Shown piece by piece: positions 56,122 through 64,000 of a stretch of DNA of 64,000 nt (within the stretch, counting starts at the first letter, position 1; each line of letters starts with the position of its first letter). The DNA lies in NCBI GenBank assembly GCA_038257155.1, contig JBBSJP010000014.1, positions 1 to 64,000 of the forward strand. The letters are read 5' to 3'. Source of the stretch: JANJTY01 sp038257155. GTDB taxonomy: Bacteria; Pseudomonadota; Gammaproteobacteria; Xanthomonadales; Xanthomonadaceae. The notes under the pieces were generated by a model that made no database searches, was not told the origin of the DNA, and worked only from the letters and a program-made list of their open reading frames with translations. The position numbers and the translations under genes are program-made.

Positions 56122-57399
56122 TCAGGCAAAGCCCAGCGGCGTATAGGTGAAGCCAGGATCGGTGAACACCTGACCAATATTGGGATTGCCCATCAGGCGA
56201 TCAACGACGGTGGCCATCACCTGTCTGAAGTCCACCGTTGGCACCAGGCTGTCACCCAGACGCTGTGCGGGGGCCAAACCGGCAAAGCTGCCGTACATGC
56301 CGCCGGTGACGCCGCCACCCAGCACCAGCATCGGCGTGGCGAGGCCATGGTCGGTGCCGTAGTTGGCGTTTTCCTTGACCTGCCGGCCGAATTCACTCTG
56401 CACCACCAAGGCGATGTCACTGGCGCGGCCGACGCCGGCCAGATCACGGTAGAAGGCATTCATGGCCTGCGACAGCTGCATCACGCGTTGCCCATAGCCA
56501 AAGGTGCTGGCCAGCACGTTCTGGTTGTTGTGGTTGTCCCAGCCACCAAAATCCAGGGTCGCAACGGACAGTCCCAGATCCTGGCGGATCAGTTGCGCCA
56601 CCAGCCGCAGGCTGCTGGCGATGCTGGTGTCGGGATACACCACTCCCGCACCGGGGGTGTAGTTGCCGAGGTCGAGTGAATTGACCAGGTCGACCGCATC
56701 GACTGCAGCGCGCGCCGCCGCATCCAGCCCGTCGGCACCCGGGAACATGGAGCGCAGCGAGGCAAGATGGGTGCGCCCATAGGTGCCGGAGTTGGGATGG
56801 AAGCTGCTGGTCGAACCCAGGGTTGCCACATCCGACCAGCCGCCCAGGCTGATCGGTGGATTGCTGCCCGAGACCATGGCCGTGAACACGGCATTGCCAT
56901 CCAGCAACGGCGTGCTGTCGAGATGACGGCTCAGCCAGCCGCTGTTGCCCGACTGATCACCAGGCGTGCCAAGCTCGATCTGCTCCTGCGCATCGAAATG
57001 GCTTCGGGTGTGGGTACCCGCAGGATGGCCGGCGCCCTGAACGATCGCGAGGCGGCCCTCGTTGAACAGCGCATGCAGCTCTCCGCAGAAAGGGTGCAGC
57101 CCGAAATTGGCGTCAAGCGGCAGGGCGGCATTGGTGCCTGAATCAGGAATCAGGGTGCGGTCGCGCGCGTCGACATAGAAGCCACGGTCGACACCGGCAA
57201 TCGGTGGCACCAGGCTCAAGCCATCGATGCCGCCGCGCAGGAACAGATAGATCAGGGTGCGCCCGCTCGCGCCCGCCGCCGCGCTGGGGGCGAAGCCGAG
57301 GCCCAGCGGCAGACTGGCCGCTGCTGCACTGACGCCCAGACTGGCGAGGAAGCGGCGCCGGCTGATGGCGAATTCTGAATCTTGGTTCGCGCGGTTCAT
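56122..57399 (-). CDS. DUF1501 family protein with Tat signal
   Basis: This 425-residue protein is exported by the twin-arginine route: SRRRFLASLGVSAAAASLPL near the N-terminus carries the RR-x-F-L pattern. The DUF1501 fold resembles alkaline phosphatase/sulfatase-type proteins (FLRGGIDGLSLVPPIAG, FNEGRLAIVQGAGHP, HFDAQEQIELG). The C-terminal half has ATLDFGGWDNHNNQNV, VVQSEFGRQVKENAN, and GTDHGLATPMLVLGG. DUF1501 genes are nearly always next to DUF1800 genes, and here the gap is 10 bp, so the two are one unit of unknown role. Confidence 0.92.
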   Translation of the reverse strand: MNRANQDSEFAISRRRFLASLGVSAAAASLPLGLGFAPSAAAGASGRTLIYLFLRGGIDGLSLVPPIAGVDRGFYVDARDRTLIPDSGTNAALPLDANFGLHPFCGELHALFNEGRLAIVQGAGHPAGTHTRSHFDAQEQIELGTPGDQSGNSGWLSRHLDSTPLLDGNAVFTAMVSGSNPPISLGGWSDVATLGSTSSFHPNSGTYGRTHLASLRSMFPGADGLDAAARAAVDAVDLVNSLDLGNYTPGAGVVYPDTSIASSLRLVAQLIRQDLGLSVATLDFGGWDNHNNQNVLASTFGYGQRVMQLSQAMNAFYRDLAGVGRASDIALVVQSEFGRQVKENANYGTDHGLATPMLVLGGGVTGGMYGSFAGLAPAQRLGDSLVPTVDFRQVMATVVDRLMGNPNIGQVFTDPGFTYTPLGFA

Positions 57400-57409
57400 G
57401 GTCGTGCTC

Positions 57410-59329
57410 CTAGCGCTGCATGAACGTTGGAGACGACAGCACCAGCGCTACCAGTCCGCGCAGCCGGGTGTACCAGTCGAAACCACTGCTATTGATGCGA
57501 AGGTTGGCGCGCAGGATTGGCTCGTCGGCTGGCCACGGGTTGCGGTCGTTATTGCCGACGCCATAGCCTTGCTGGGTCATGAACTGCAGCGCCGCAGCGC
57601 CCAGCGGGGTTGGTGCCGATGCCACCGGCGTACCTTCCGGGCCGGTCCAGCCACCATCGGGCGCGAAGCCATGGGTCCACTCGCACCAGAATTCCACCAG
57701 TTGTCGCGGCGTTGGATCGCCGGCGACGTTGGCTTCAGTCAGGTCGATCACCCGCATCACGCGGGTGGCATCATCACTGGCATTGCGATCGATCAACCAG
57801 TCGACGCTGCGCCAGGCCTGCACCAGCCCGCTGGACCCTTGCCAGTGTTCTCGCCGATCGGGATAGCCATCGGGCGGACGCCAGAAGAACAGGCGCTGGC
57901 CGGCGCCGTTGAAGACGTTGAGAAAATCGCCGCTGGTCGCATCATCCTCGCGGAAGGTGTGCACGCAGCCCGCCACGCGCATCGCCGACACCACGTATTC
58001 GAACGGTCGTTTCACTTTGCTCGCCCACAGTGCCGGATCCTTGAATTCCTCCGACAGCAGGATGGTGCGCAGGGTGCGGGCAATCTGGTCGGGCGACTTG
58101 CGGTGCGCAAAGAAGGTCGCAGCGGCTGCGTCGACCACCGCTTGCGGCGGCTCGTCTGCAATAAGGCGGCGGCACAATTTGCGCGCGATGTAACGGGCGG
58201 TAGCTGGATGGTAGGCAGCCAGTTTCAGGATCAGGCGCCCCTCGGGCTCGGCCGGCAGGTCGGAAGGAATGATCGTCAGGCCGCGGCTCAGCACTGCCTT
58301 GCGGATGCTGCCGCTGTGCTCGGAGTCGTCCACAACAAAACTGCCGTCACCACAGACATCGCCACTACCGTCATTGAAACGCCAGCCGGTCAGGCACTCG
58401 GCCGCCGAATAGACGTCATCGTCGACGTAATAGGCTGCGATACTCAGCCCGGGATCAGCGATATAGCCAAGCCCGACATCGTCCAGGTCCGGGTCGTTCA
58501 ACGCGGTATAGGGATTCTCCGGCAGGGCCTTTACGTTCAGTGGATTGCTGACGCCAAGGTAGTGTTCGGCACCCAGGGTGTGCAGCTCGAACAGCTCCCG
58601 GGCGTAGTTTTCGTTGATGCCACCGGCGCGATTCACGTAGTTGTCGAGGTAGCGCAGCATCGCCGGGTGGCGAGCCGATGCATGCAGCATCTCGTAGAAA
58701 TTTCCGAAGGTATTGGCGCGGATCACGTCGCGGTCCCAGGAAGCCCAGGACACGTACGTGTCGTCGGCGAGACCGGCAAACACGTTGAAATGGTTATGCC
58801 AGAAATCCACGCTCAGTTCGAACAACTGGTGACGGCTGTAGACCGCGCGGGTAAAGGCGGCGCGTTCGACCTCGCGGTGCGGCCGGACATAGCTGCTGAA
58901 ACCCACACAGCGGCGTTCGAAAAAGGTCTGCGACAAGGGCTCGCCGAGGGTGGCGAAAGACTGCGGGAAGGCCGCCATCCGCTGTTGCAGATCCGGATCG
59001 GGCAGGCCTGGGTCGAGCTGCTCGTCGACGTAGCGCTCAAGGCGGAGATCGTCGCTCTGGCCGAGCGACTGGAAGTAGCCGATATCGTCCTCGCCAAGCT
59101 TGCCCAGCAGCTCGAAGTCGGCGCGAAAAATACTGCCTTCCGGCGCTGCGGACGCCAGCTTCACCCGACGCCGCGCCGGCCCGAAGCCCATTCGCGTCAG
59201 CACGCGGACAGCGAAAGGCGGGACCCCTGGCGCGCCCTGGGTTGACTTTGCAGACGCTGTCGCGGGGCCTTCCATAGCGGATAGAGCAAGGCTCTCATCC
59301 GATCGAAATACAGGACGGACATCCATCAT
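57410..59329 (-). CDS. DUF1800 family protein
   Basis: This 639-residue protein is of the DUF1800 family, of unknown function, that accompanies DUF1501 and is common in surface-associated or predatory bacteria. Family features are LTRMGFGPARRR at the start, QLDPGLPDPDLQQRM, LSVDFWHNHFNVFAG, MLRYLDNYVNRAGGINENYA, RELFELHTLGAEH and AECLTGWRFN, then IARKLCRRLIADEPP, RTILLSEEFKDPALW and PPDGYPDRREHW. It has no clear signal peptide, while DUF1501 has one. Pairing suggests that the two act on the same exported substrate (inference). Confidence 0.9.
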   Translation of the reverse strand: MMDVRPVFRSDESLALSAMEGPATASAKSTQGAPGVPPFAVRVLTRMGFGPARRRVKLASAAPEGSIFRADFELLGKLGEDDIGYFQSLGQSDDLRLERYVDEQLDPGLPDPDLQQRMAAFPQSFATLGEPLSQTFFERRCVGFSSYVRPHREVERAAFTRAVYSRHQLFELSVDFWHNHFNVFAGLADDTYVSWASWDRDVIRANTFGNFYEMLHASARHPAMLRYLDNYVNRAGGINENYARELFELHTLGAEHYLGVSNPLNVKALPENPYTALNDPDLDDVGLGYIADPGLSIAAYYVDDDVYSAAECLTGWRFNDGSGDVCGDGSFVVDDSEHSGSIRKAVLSRGLTIIPSDLPAEPEGRLILKLAAYHPATARYIARKLCRRLIADEPPQAVVDAAAATFFAHRKSPDQIARTLRTILLSEEFKDPALWASKVKRPFEYVVSAMRVAGCVHTFREDDATSGDFLNVFNGAGQRLFFWRPPDGYPDRREHWQGSSGLVQAWRSVDWLIDRNASDDATRVMRVIDLTEANVAGDPTPRQLVEFWCEWTHGFAPDGGWTGPEGTPVASAPTPLGAAALQFMTQQGYGVGNNDRNPWPADEPILRANLRINSSGFDWYTRLRGLVALVLSSPTFMQR

Positions 59330-59447
59330 TGGGGCTCCTGGCTGGCAGTTCCGACGTGTGGTGTTGCGACCGGCGCCCCTGAACGACGGTGGACGGTATT
59401 CATATCACAGAAACGTCGGGTTTCATGCGACGCGGTGCCACGCGGTT

Positions 59448-60221
59448 TCAGCTTCCCAGTTGGCAGGATGCCAGCGGCAGATTCAGCACCTCCTGCCATT
59501 GGCTGGTTGCAACCTGCACTGGCGGCAGCGGGAAGTCGATTCGCACCAAGGCGTTGCGCGTTGCTTCCAGGCGGATGTTGCTCAAACCCTCAAAGCGCAG
59601 CAGACGACGGTCGCCCTCGGAATACGCCACATCGATGCGTGGCACGAACAGGCCAAAAAGCCCGTCGAGGCTTAGCCTCAGCACACGCGCATCGACCCCA
59701 TCGATCGCACGTCGCTCCGACTGCTGCATGCGAAACCGCATCGCTGCGCCTCGACTGGGCACAAGAAATTCCAGCGGCACGCTCTGGCCGCTCCCAAGCG
59801 AATCCCAATGCTGCTGAATGAAGCGGTCAAAGCCGGCGTCGGCTACCAGGGAGTCGGCCTCGATCAGGACGGCGCGTTCTTCTTTTACATCCCTGCTGGG
59901 CTGGAAATAGGTTTCAACGCTGCTCGTGTCGCGACGCAGGCCCTCTCGATAGCCGAAGCGCGCATCGACCAGGTCGAAGGCCGGGGCTTGCAGCGAGTCA
60001 CGATAATCAACGCGCTTGCGCGCGAAGGCTTGGCCCGAGGGGCAGCGATACAGCACACGTCGCTCGAGCAACCGGTCGCGATCGAAATGCAGCCAGTGTT
60101 CTTCGTCGTAAAGCCTGACCGACTCGCGCAGATCCCGCGCTTCGCCCGAATAGCGTTCGAAGCGCTCACTGGCATCTGCCAGCCCGCAGACCAGCAACAG
60201 GCAGGGCAGCAACTTCACCAT
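59448..60221 (-). CDS. hypothetical exported protein
   Basis: This 257-residue protein has signal peptide MVKLLPCLLLVCGLADA followed by a long soluble domain rich in Arg and Asp pairs (ARDLRESVRLYDEEHWLHFD, DRDRLLERRVLYRCPSGQAF). Beta strands and a Q-rich stretch near the end (PPVQVATSQWQEVLNL) are visible. The fold looks like outer-membrane lipoprotein or DUF3108-like proteins that carry beta-barrel folds, but I cannot assign it firmly. It overlaps the upstream SDR gene by 7 bp and so is in the same transcript. Confidence 0.72.
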   Translation of the reverse strand: MVKLLPCLLLVCGLADASERFERYSGEARDLRESVRLYDEEHWLHFDRDRLLERRVLYRCPSGQAFARKRVDYRDSLQAPAFDLVDARFGYREGLRRDTSSVETYFQPSRDVKEERAVLIEADSLVADAGFDRFIQQHWDSLGSGQSVPLEFLVPSRGAAMRFRMQQSERRAIDGVDARVLRLSLDGLFGLFVPRIDVAYSEGDRRLLRFEGLSNIRLEATRNALVRIDFPLPPVQVATSQWQEVLNLPLASCQLGS

Positions 60222-60907
60222 GCAACCGACTGTCCCTGCCAATCCCGGAAGCTGCCGCTCTGTGCCATCTCGCTGTGATCGGCAACCGCCAGCATGCCGG
60301 CCACCGAGTCTTGCGGTGCCACGGCGGCGTTGGCACCTCCCATGTCGGTCCTGACCCAGCCGGGCGTCAACGCGATCACACATACCGCTTTGTCGCGCAG
60401 CGCATGCGCCATCTGCACTGTTGCCATGTTGAGGGCAGCTTTTCCCATGCCGTAGCTCGGGCTGCGGAATTCATGGGTCTCGCTCATCGCTCCCATGCGA
60501 CTGGACAGATTGATCACCAGGCCGCCCGCGTTGATCAGCGGCGCAAGCGCCTGGGTGAGCAGCAGCGGACCGATTGCATTGGTGCGCAGGCTGGCCTCCA
60601 CGGTCTCGTCCTTCAGTTCGCCAAAACGCTCGCCGGGCGGCAGTACACCCGCGTTGTTGATCAGCCAGTCAAAGCCGTCAAAGACCAGGGTCAGTTCCCG
60701 CGCCAACTCGGCGCGCGAGCGTGGCTGGTCGAGATCCAGCGGCAGCACGTGCAGGCGGTTGGGGTACTCCCCGACCAGGCGATTCAATTCAGTGGCCTTG
60801 CCGGGATTGCGACAGGTTGCAACCACCCGATCGCCGCGCGCCAGCAGCTGGCGCACGAATTCAAGACCCAGGCCGCGATTGGCTCCGGTGACCGTTACTC
60901 GTTTCAT
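60215..60907 (-). CDS. short-chain dehydrogenase/reductase
   Basis: This 230-residue SDR has cofactor motif TGANRGLGLEFVRQL, INNAG, catalytic Tyr/Lys in SPSYGMGKAALNMATV, and PGWVRTDMGG. These match the C-factor (CsgA)-like subgroup, often involved in signalling or unknown carbonyl reduction. It overlaps the following hypothetical gene by 7 bp on the same strand. The substrate is not predictable. Confidence 0.88.
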   Translation of the reverse strand: MKRVTVTGANRGLGLEFVRQLLARGDRVVATCRNPGKATELNRLVGEYPNRLHVLPLDLDQPRSRAELARELTLVFDGFDWLINNAGVLPPGERFGELKDETVEASLRTNAIGPLLLTQALAPLINAGGLVINLSSRMGAMSETHEFRSPSYGMGKAALNMATVQMAHALRDKAVCVIALTPGWVRTDMGGANAAVAPQDSVAGMLAVADHSEMAQSGSFRDWQGQSVAW

Positions 60908-61026
60908 GGCAACTCCACGCTACACCGATACCCAGTGTAGTCCGCGTGCAGGACACCTGCGATTCAGCCCGCATCGGCGTCACTCGGTTACTCTTCGCCC
61001 TCATCCCGAATGCCGCGAAGCCGCCC

Positions 61027-61425
61027 ATGCGAGCCAACCTTCTTGTTTCCGCGCTGCTGATCACTTCACTGGGCGGCTGCGTCTGGGTAAAACTGGAACC
61101 TGCAGCCTCCGCGGTGCGCGTCGCGATGCCTGCCGACAGCATCGACCACTGCATGAAGGCCGGCGAGATTTCGGTCAGCGTCAAGGCCAATGTCGCGGCC
61201 TATCATCGCAATCCGCTGAAGGTGAAGGACGAGCTGGAAACCATGGCGCGCAATGAGGCCGTGGGGCTGAGCGCCGACACCATCAAGGCGCTGGGCGAGC
61301 CGATCTCAGGCGAGCAGCGCTTTGCCGCTTTCCGCTGCGGCAGCCAGCGGCCGGCGACCGCACCGGCGGCGCGTCAGGAATCCGGCGAAGCCGAGGTCAT
61401 TCCGCTGCGCGATCAGCGTCCCTGA
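61027..61425 (+). CDS. DUF4156 family lipoprotein
   Basis: This 132-residue lipoprotein of the DUF4156 (YsaB-like) family has signal peptide MRANLLVSALLITSLGGC, lipobox LGGC, and mature start CVWVKLEPAASAVRVAMPAD. The body has GEISVSVKANVAAYHRN, DELETMARNEAVGLSADTIK, and an extended Pro/Ala-rich tail that is probably disordered. Two further cysteines are present. The start at 61027 is fixed by the lipoprotein signal. It is a monocistronic gene. Confidence 0.87.
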   Translation: MRANLLVSALLITSLGGCVWVKLEPAASAVRVAMPADSIDHCMKAGEISVSVKANVAAYHRNPLKVKDELETMARNEAVGLSADTIKALGEPISGEQRFAAFRCGSQRPATAPAARQESGEAEVIPLRDQRP

Positions 61426-61454
61426 ATCACCGGGTTTCGACCGCGGCGAGCATT

Positions 61455-62501
61455 TCAGCCGAGCTTGACGCCTGGCAGGCCAAGCACATAGTCGGCGCCC
61501 ATCAGCTGCGACGGCGTGTAGTAACCGCCAGCCGGGCGCTCACCATCAAGCAGTCGTTGCACGATGCCAAGCGACGCGGTGACGGTAAGTTCGTAGCCGT
61601 TTGGGGTCCTCAGACGACGACGCAGAACGCGACCGTCAGCATCGGCGACCTCGCCCCACACCACACAGCCGGTCTTGCCGCGGGTCTTCTCCGACGGTCC
61701 CTTGACGCGCTTTTCAACCTGCCGCTTGAGCAGCTTCTGCACCGGGCCAAGGCCAAGCAGCGGGCCTAGCACCCGGATGCGGCGCAGGCGCTTCACCGTT
61801 GCCGGCCCGACTGCCATGTAGACCTCGACATCGGGAATGCCGGTAGACACGTACGCGGTATAGACATCGCCCCAGGGAATGGTCATCGCGAGACGCTGCT
61901 CGCCGTCGCGTTCGAAGTAGCGCACCTTCCAGGCCAGCGGCACGCGCGTCATCTTGCCGCCAATGCGGGCGCGCCCGCCGTTTCCCAGCCCTTCGACACT
62001 GGTCTTGGCCGTGCCCGGACTCGGTCCGCCACCAGCCTCGAAGGCCAGCACCAGGCTGCGCGCCTCGGGAAGCTCGCGCTTGAGTTGCGCCGCCAGACAG
62101 TCGGTTGGCACCACATCGAACCCGGAGCCCGGCAACACCACGATACCCGCCTCACGCGCCCGCTCATGCTGCGCATGGCAATGGGCGAATACCGAGATCT
62201 CGCCGGTAATGTCGAGATAGTGAACCGACTGCGCCAGGCAGGCCTCCAGCATCGGTGCGGAGGTGGCGGAGAATGGGCCGGCACAATGCAGCACCAGGCC
62301 GACGCCTTCCAGTCCACTGCGCACTGCTGCTGAGTCGTCCAAGCCGAACGCGCGAAACGCAAGCCCGAGCTCGGTCGCGAGCTTCTCCAGCGCATCGCCG
62401 CTGCGGCCCGCCAGGATCGGCGTCAAACCGCGCGCCAGCGCCTCGCGCGCAGTCAGCTCGCCGGTATAGCCATTGGCGCCGTAGATCATCCAGTCCATCA
62501 A
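61455..62501 (-). CDS. saccharopine dehydrogenase-like NAD(P)-binding protein
   Basis: This 348-residue protein of the saccharopine dehydrogenase/trans-acting enoyl reductase-like family has an N-terminal Rossmann fold with IYGANGYTGELTAREALARG (GxxGxTG) and LAGRSGDALEKLA. LVLHCAGPFSATSAPMLEAC, LDITGEISVFAHCH and LPGSGFDVVPTDCLAAQL follow. Family members act on lipid or polyketide substrates in some bacteria, but the substrate here is unknown. Its start is 62501 or the next codon (62498); it is convergent with the DUF4156 gene. Confidence 0.86.
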   Translation of the reverse strand: MMDWMIYGANGYTGELTAREALARGLTPILAGRSGDALEKLATELGLAFRAFGLDDSAAVRSGLEGVGLVLHCAGPFSATSAPMLEACLAQSVHYLDITGEISVFAHCHAQHERAREAGIVVLPGSGFDVVPTDCLAAQLKRELPEARSLVLAFEAGGGPSPGTAKTSVEGLGNGGRARIGGKMTRVPLAWKVRYFERDGEQRLAMTIPWGDVYTAYVSTGIPDVEVYMAVGPATVKRLRRIRVLGPLLGLGPVQKLLKRQVEKRVKGPSEKTRGKTGCVVWGEVADADGRVLRRRLRTPNGYELTVTASLGIVQRLLDGERPAGGYYTPSQLMGADYVLGLPGVKLG

Positions 62502-62636
62502 ATGCTCCGAGTGTCGTAGATGCGGGTTTACCGCAGCCCCATGCTGCCTGAGCGTGCATGAATGCCAGAAAGCTTGCCCTGCACTGGGCGATTATCGCCA
62601 GCAGCCGGATTTTCAGTGACCGATGGCGCTGCAGGC

Positions 62637-63440
62637 CTAATCAGGCCTGCGCTCGGCCCCCTGCCGGCGCGTCATCGCCACCAATTTGCGGAAGTAGAAT
62701 TCGGGAAAGAAGCGTTTGATCCGCCAACGGCTCTTTTCCTTGCGGGTTGGCAGGATAAGGAAATCGCGCCGCTCGGCGGCGGCGAACAGGCGGTCGGCAA
62801 CCTCGTCGAGGGTGTCGCCGGAGGTTTCCATCATGCGTTGGGCGAAGCCACGCATGCGCTCCGAGCCGCGCCAGCTTTGCAGCAGATTGGTGCGAAAGAA
62901 GGCCGGGCAGGCCACGCTCACGCTCACCCCGTGGGGAACCATCTCGGCGCGCAGCTGCTCGGACAGGGTGAGTACCCCTGACTTGGCCACGCCGTAGCTC
63001 ATGATGTTGGGCGCTCCGGCGAGCGCCGCGAAGCTGGCGATGTTCACCACCTGGCCGGCGCGGCGCTCGACCATGCCCGGCAGAAACGCCAGGCATCCGC
63101 GCACCACACCCAGCAGATTGATCTCCAGCACTTCGCGCCACTCACCGATCGGTGCGTCGAGCAAGGGTCCGCCGCTGGCGATACCGGCGTTGTTGATCAG
63201 CACATCGACGCCGCTCCAGCGCGCGTTGATCTCGCGGGCAAGGGCCTGCATCGAATCGTCGGATCCAACATCAGCCTGCAGTGCGCAATGCTGGCTGCCG
63301 GCCAACAGGGAAAGCGTCTCGTTGGCGCGCTCAAGATGCAGATCGATGCAGGCTACCGTCGCACCCGCTCGCGCATAGCGCAATGCCAGTGCACGCCCGA
63401 GCCCACTGCCCGCACCGGTGATCAACACGCGTCGTTGCAT
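62637..63440 (-). CDS. short-chain dehydrogenase/reductase
   Basis: This 267-residue SDR has TGAGSGLGRALALRYARAGA (TGxxxGxG), INNAG, ASFAALAGAPNIMSYGVAKS with catalytic Ser, Tyr and Lys, and PAFFRTNLLQSW. The C-terminal tail (RRDFLILPTRKEKSRWRIKR) is basic and Arg-rich; tails of this kind may bind membranes or mediate oligomerisation. It matches the group of SDRs often seen near lipid metabolism genes. The substrate is unknown. Intergenic spacing suggests a separate transcript from its neighbour at 61455. Confidence 0.88.
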   Translation of the reverse strand: MQRRVLITGAGSGLGRALALRYARAGATVACIDLHLERANETLSLLAGSQHCALQADVGSDDSMQALAREINARWSGVDVLINNAGIASGGPLLDAPIGEWREVLEINLLGVVRGCLAFLPGMVERRAGQVVNIASFAALAGAPNIMSYGVAKSGVLTLSEQLRAEMVPHGVSVSVACPAFFRTNLLQSWRGSERMRGFAQRMMETSGDTLDEVADRLFAAAERRDFLILPTRKEKSRWRIKRFFPEFYFRKLVAMTRRQGAERRPD

Positions 63441-63739
63441 AGGATCAAATCCATCGTGATAGCCTGCCCGGCAGCCTACCAGCCCGATGGAGCGCCGTGC
63501 ATGATCCTAGATTCCGCAGTTGACCGCTCCCGGAGCCTGGAAAGTCAGGATGCTGCCGTAGTTGTTGTGCTTCGCTGCATTCACCCGATGGGCAAGGGAC
63601 GCTACGCAACCGATAGCACACCTGGCCGGCCGTCTGGCTACGTTGCTTCTCCTTGCAGGTGGCGGACCTGCGCGTCGTCGCGCCTTGCCAGCCGGCCGGC
63701 CAGACGGACTCTCGGACGCGTCCAACTGCGGAATCCAGG

Positions 63740-64000
63740 ATGAACCAGACCCTGTTCGATCTTTCCGGCAAGACTGCACTGGTGAACGGCGCCTCGCGCG
63801 GCATCGGCGCGGCCATCGCCAGCCTGTTGGCCGCGCAGGGTGCGCATGTACTGCTCACGAGCCGCAAGGTGGAGAGTTGCGAGCAGGTGGCGGCGAGCAT
63901 TCGCGCCGCAGGCGGCTCCGCCGAGGCACGCGCCATGCACGTCGGCGAGGTTGAATCCATCGAGACGCTTTTCGCCGGTCTCGACGCCGACGGCATCGTG
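63740..64000 (+). CDS. short-chain dehydrogenase/reductase, 3' end beyond window
   Basis: The frame begins MNQTLFDLSGKTALVNGASR, with AGGATG-type SD context (CCAGG) directly before the ATG at 63740, and continues GIGAAIASLLAAQGAHVLLTS. The cofactor loop NGASRGIG carries Asn instead of the usual Thr. Eighty-seven codons are visible before the right edge. It is divergent from the SDR at 63440, with a 299-bp intergenic region in which I see no further features. Confidence 0.9.
   Translation, partial: MNQTLFDLSGKTALVNGASRGIGAAIASLLAAQGAHVLLTSRKVESCEQVAASIRAAGGSAEARAMHVGEVESIETLFAGLDADGIV

Noticed and set aside
57257..59245. Plus-strand open frame of 662 codons
   Set aside because: Antisense of the DUF1501/DUF1800 genes.

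Overview
The window looks like chromosome of a high-GC gammaproteobacterium of the order Lysobacterales (Xanthomonadales), perhaps a Rhodanobacteraceae-like lineage. Evidence is the very GC-rich codon use, the macromolecular-synthesis genes (rpoD, dnaG, yqeY, rpsU, tsaD), a short AMP nucleosidase, a TIGR02999-type ECF sigma factor paired with a Ser/Thr kinase, folM-type pteridine reductase, and abundant REP-like and 7-bp simple repeats. No species is claimed. I saw no rRNA, tRNA, transposase, integrase or CRISPR array.

Layout. 1-9.4 kb: 5' part of rpoD, dtd, an LpxL-type acyltransferase with two PH-domain membrane proteins, the trkH-trkA potassium uptake pair and an NtrX-like regulator. 9.5-20 kb is accessory: an orphan secreted protein; a degenerate 3' end of icd; a 1104-residue surface protein made of nine 85-residue repeats with an IPTL-CTERM tail; the intact icd; an AbiEi/AbiEii toxin-antitoxin pair with a palindromic operator candidate; and a Dph6-like ATP pyrophosphatase. 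20-37 kb is signalling and export: a TPR Ser/Thr kinase overlapping an ECF sigma factor, divergent from a 1705-residue multidomain secreted protein; a propeller-GGDEF diguanylate cyclase; and a 1096-residue propeller-amidohydrolase.

37-50 kb is mostly housekeeping: AMP nucleosidase, dnaG-yqeY-rpsU facing away from tsaD, folB-folK, folM, an MscS-type channel, a DUF6159 protein, DUF971, ubiE and an SGNH hydrolase. 50-64 kb holds an S9 peptidase, a PiT phosphate transporter with a good Pho-box candidate, pyrC, a DUF1501/DUF1800 pair, several short-chain dehydrogenases and small lipoproteins.

The most interesting signals are the icd 3'-end duplication bracketing the IPTL-CTERM repeat gene; the ECF-kinase pair; the separation of dnaG from rpoD by 38 kb; two identical (GGGGAAC)10 arrays 48 kb apart in inverted orientation; the Pho box; and several dispersed hairpin repeat families that fill almost every long intergenic gap. 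The start codons given are often internal to longer open frames and were chosen from family N-termini, signal peptides or Shine-Dalgarno (SD) sequences.
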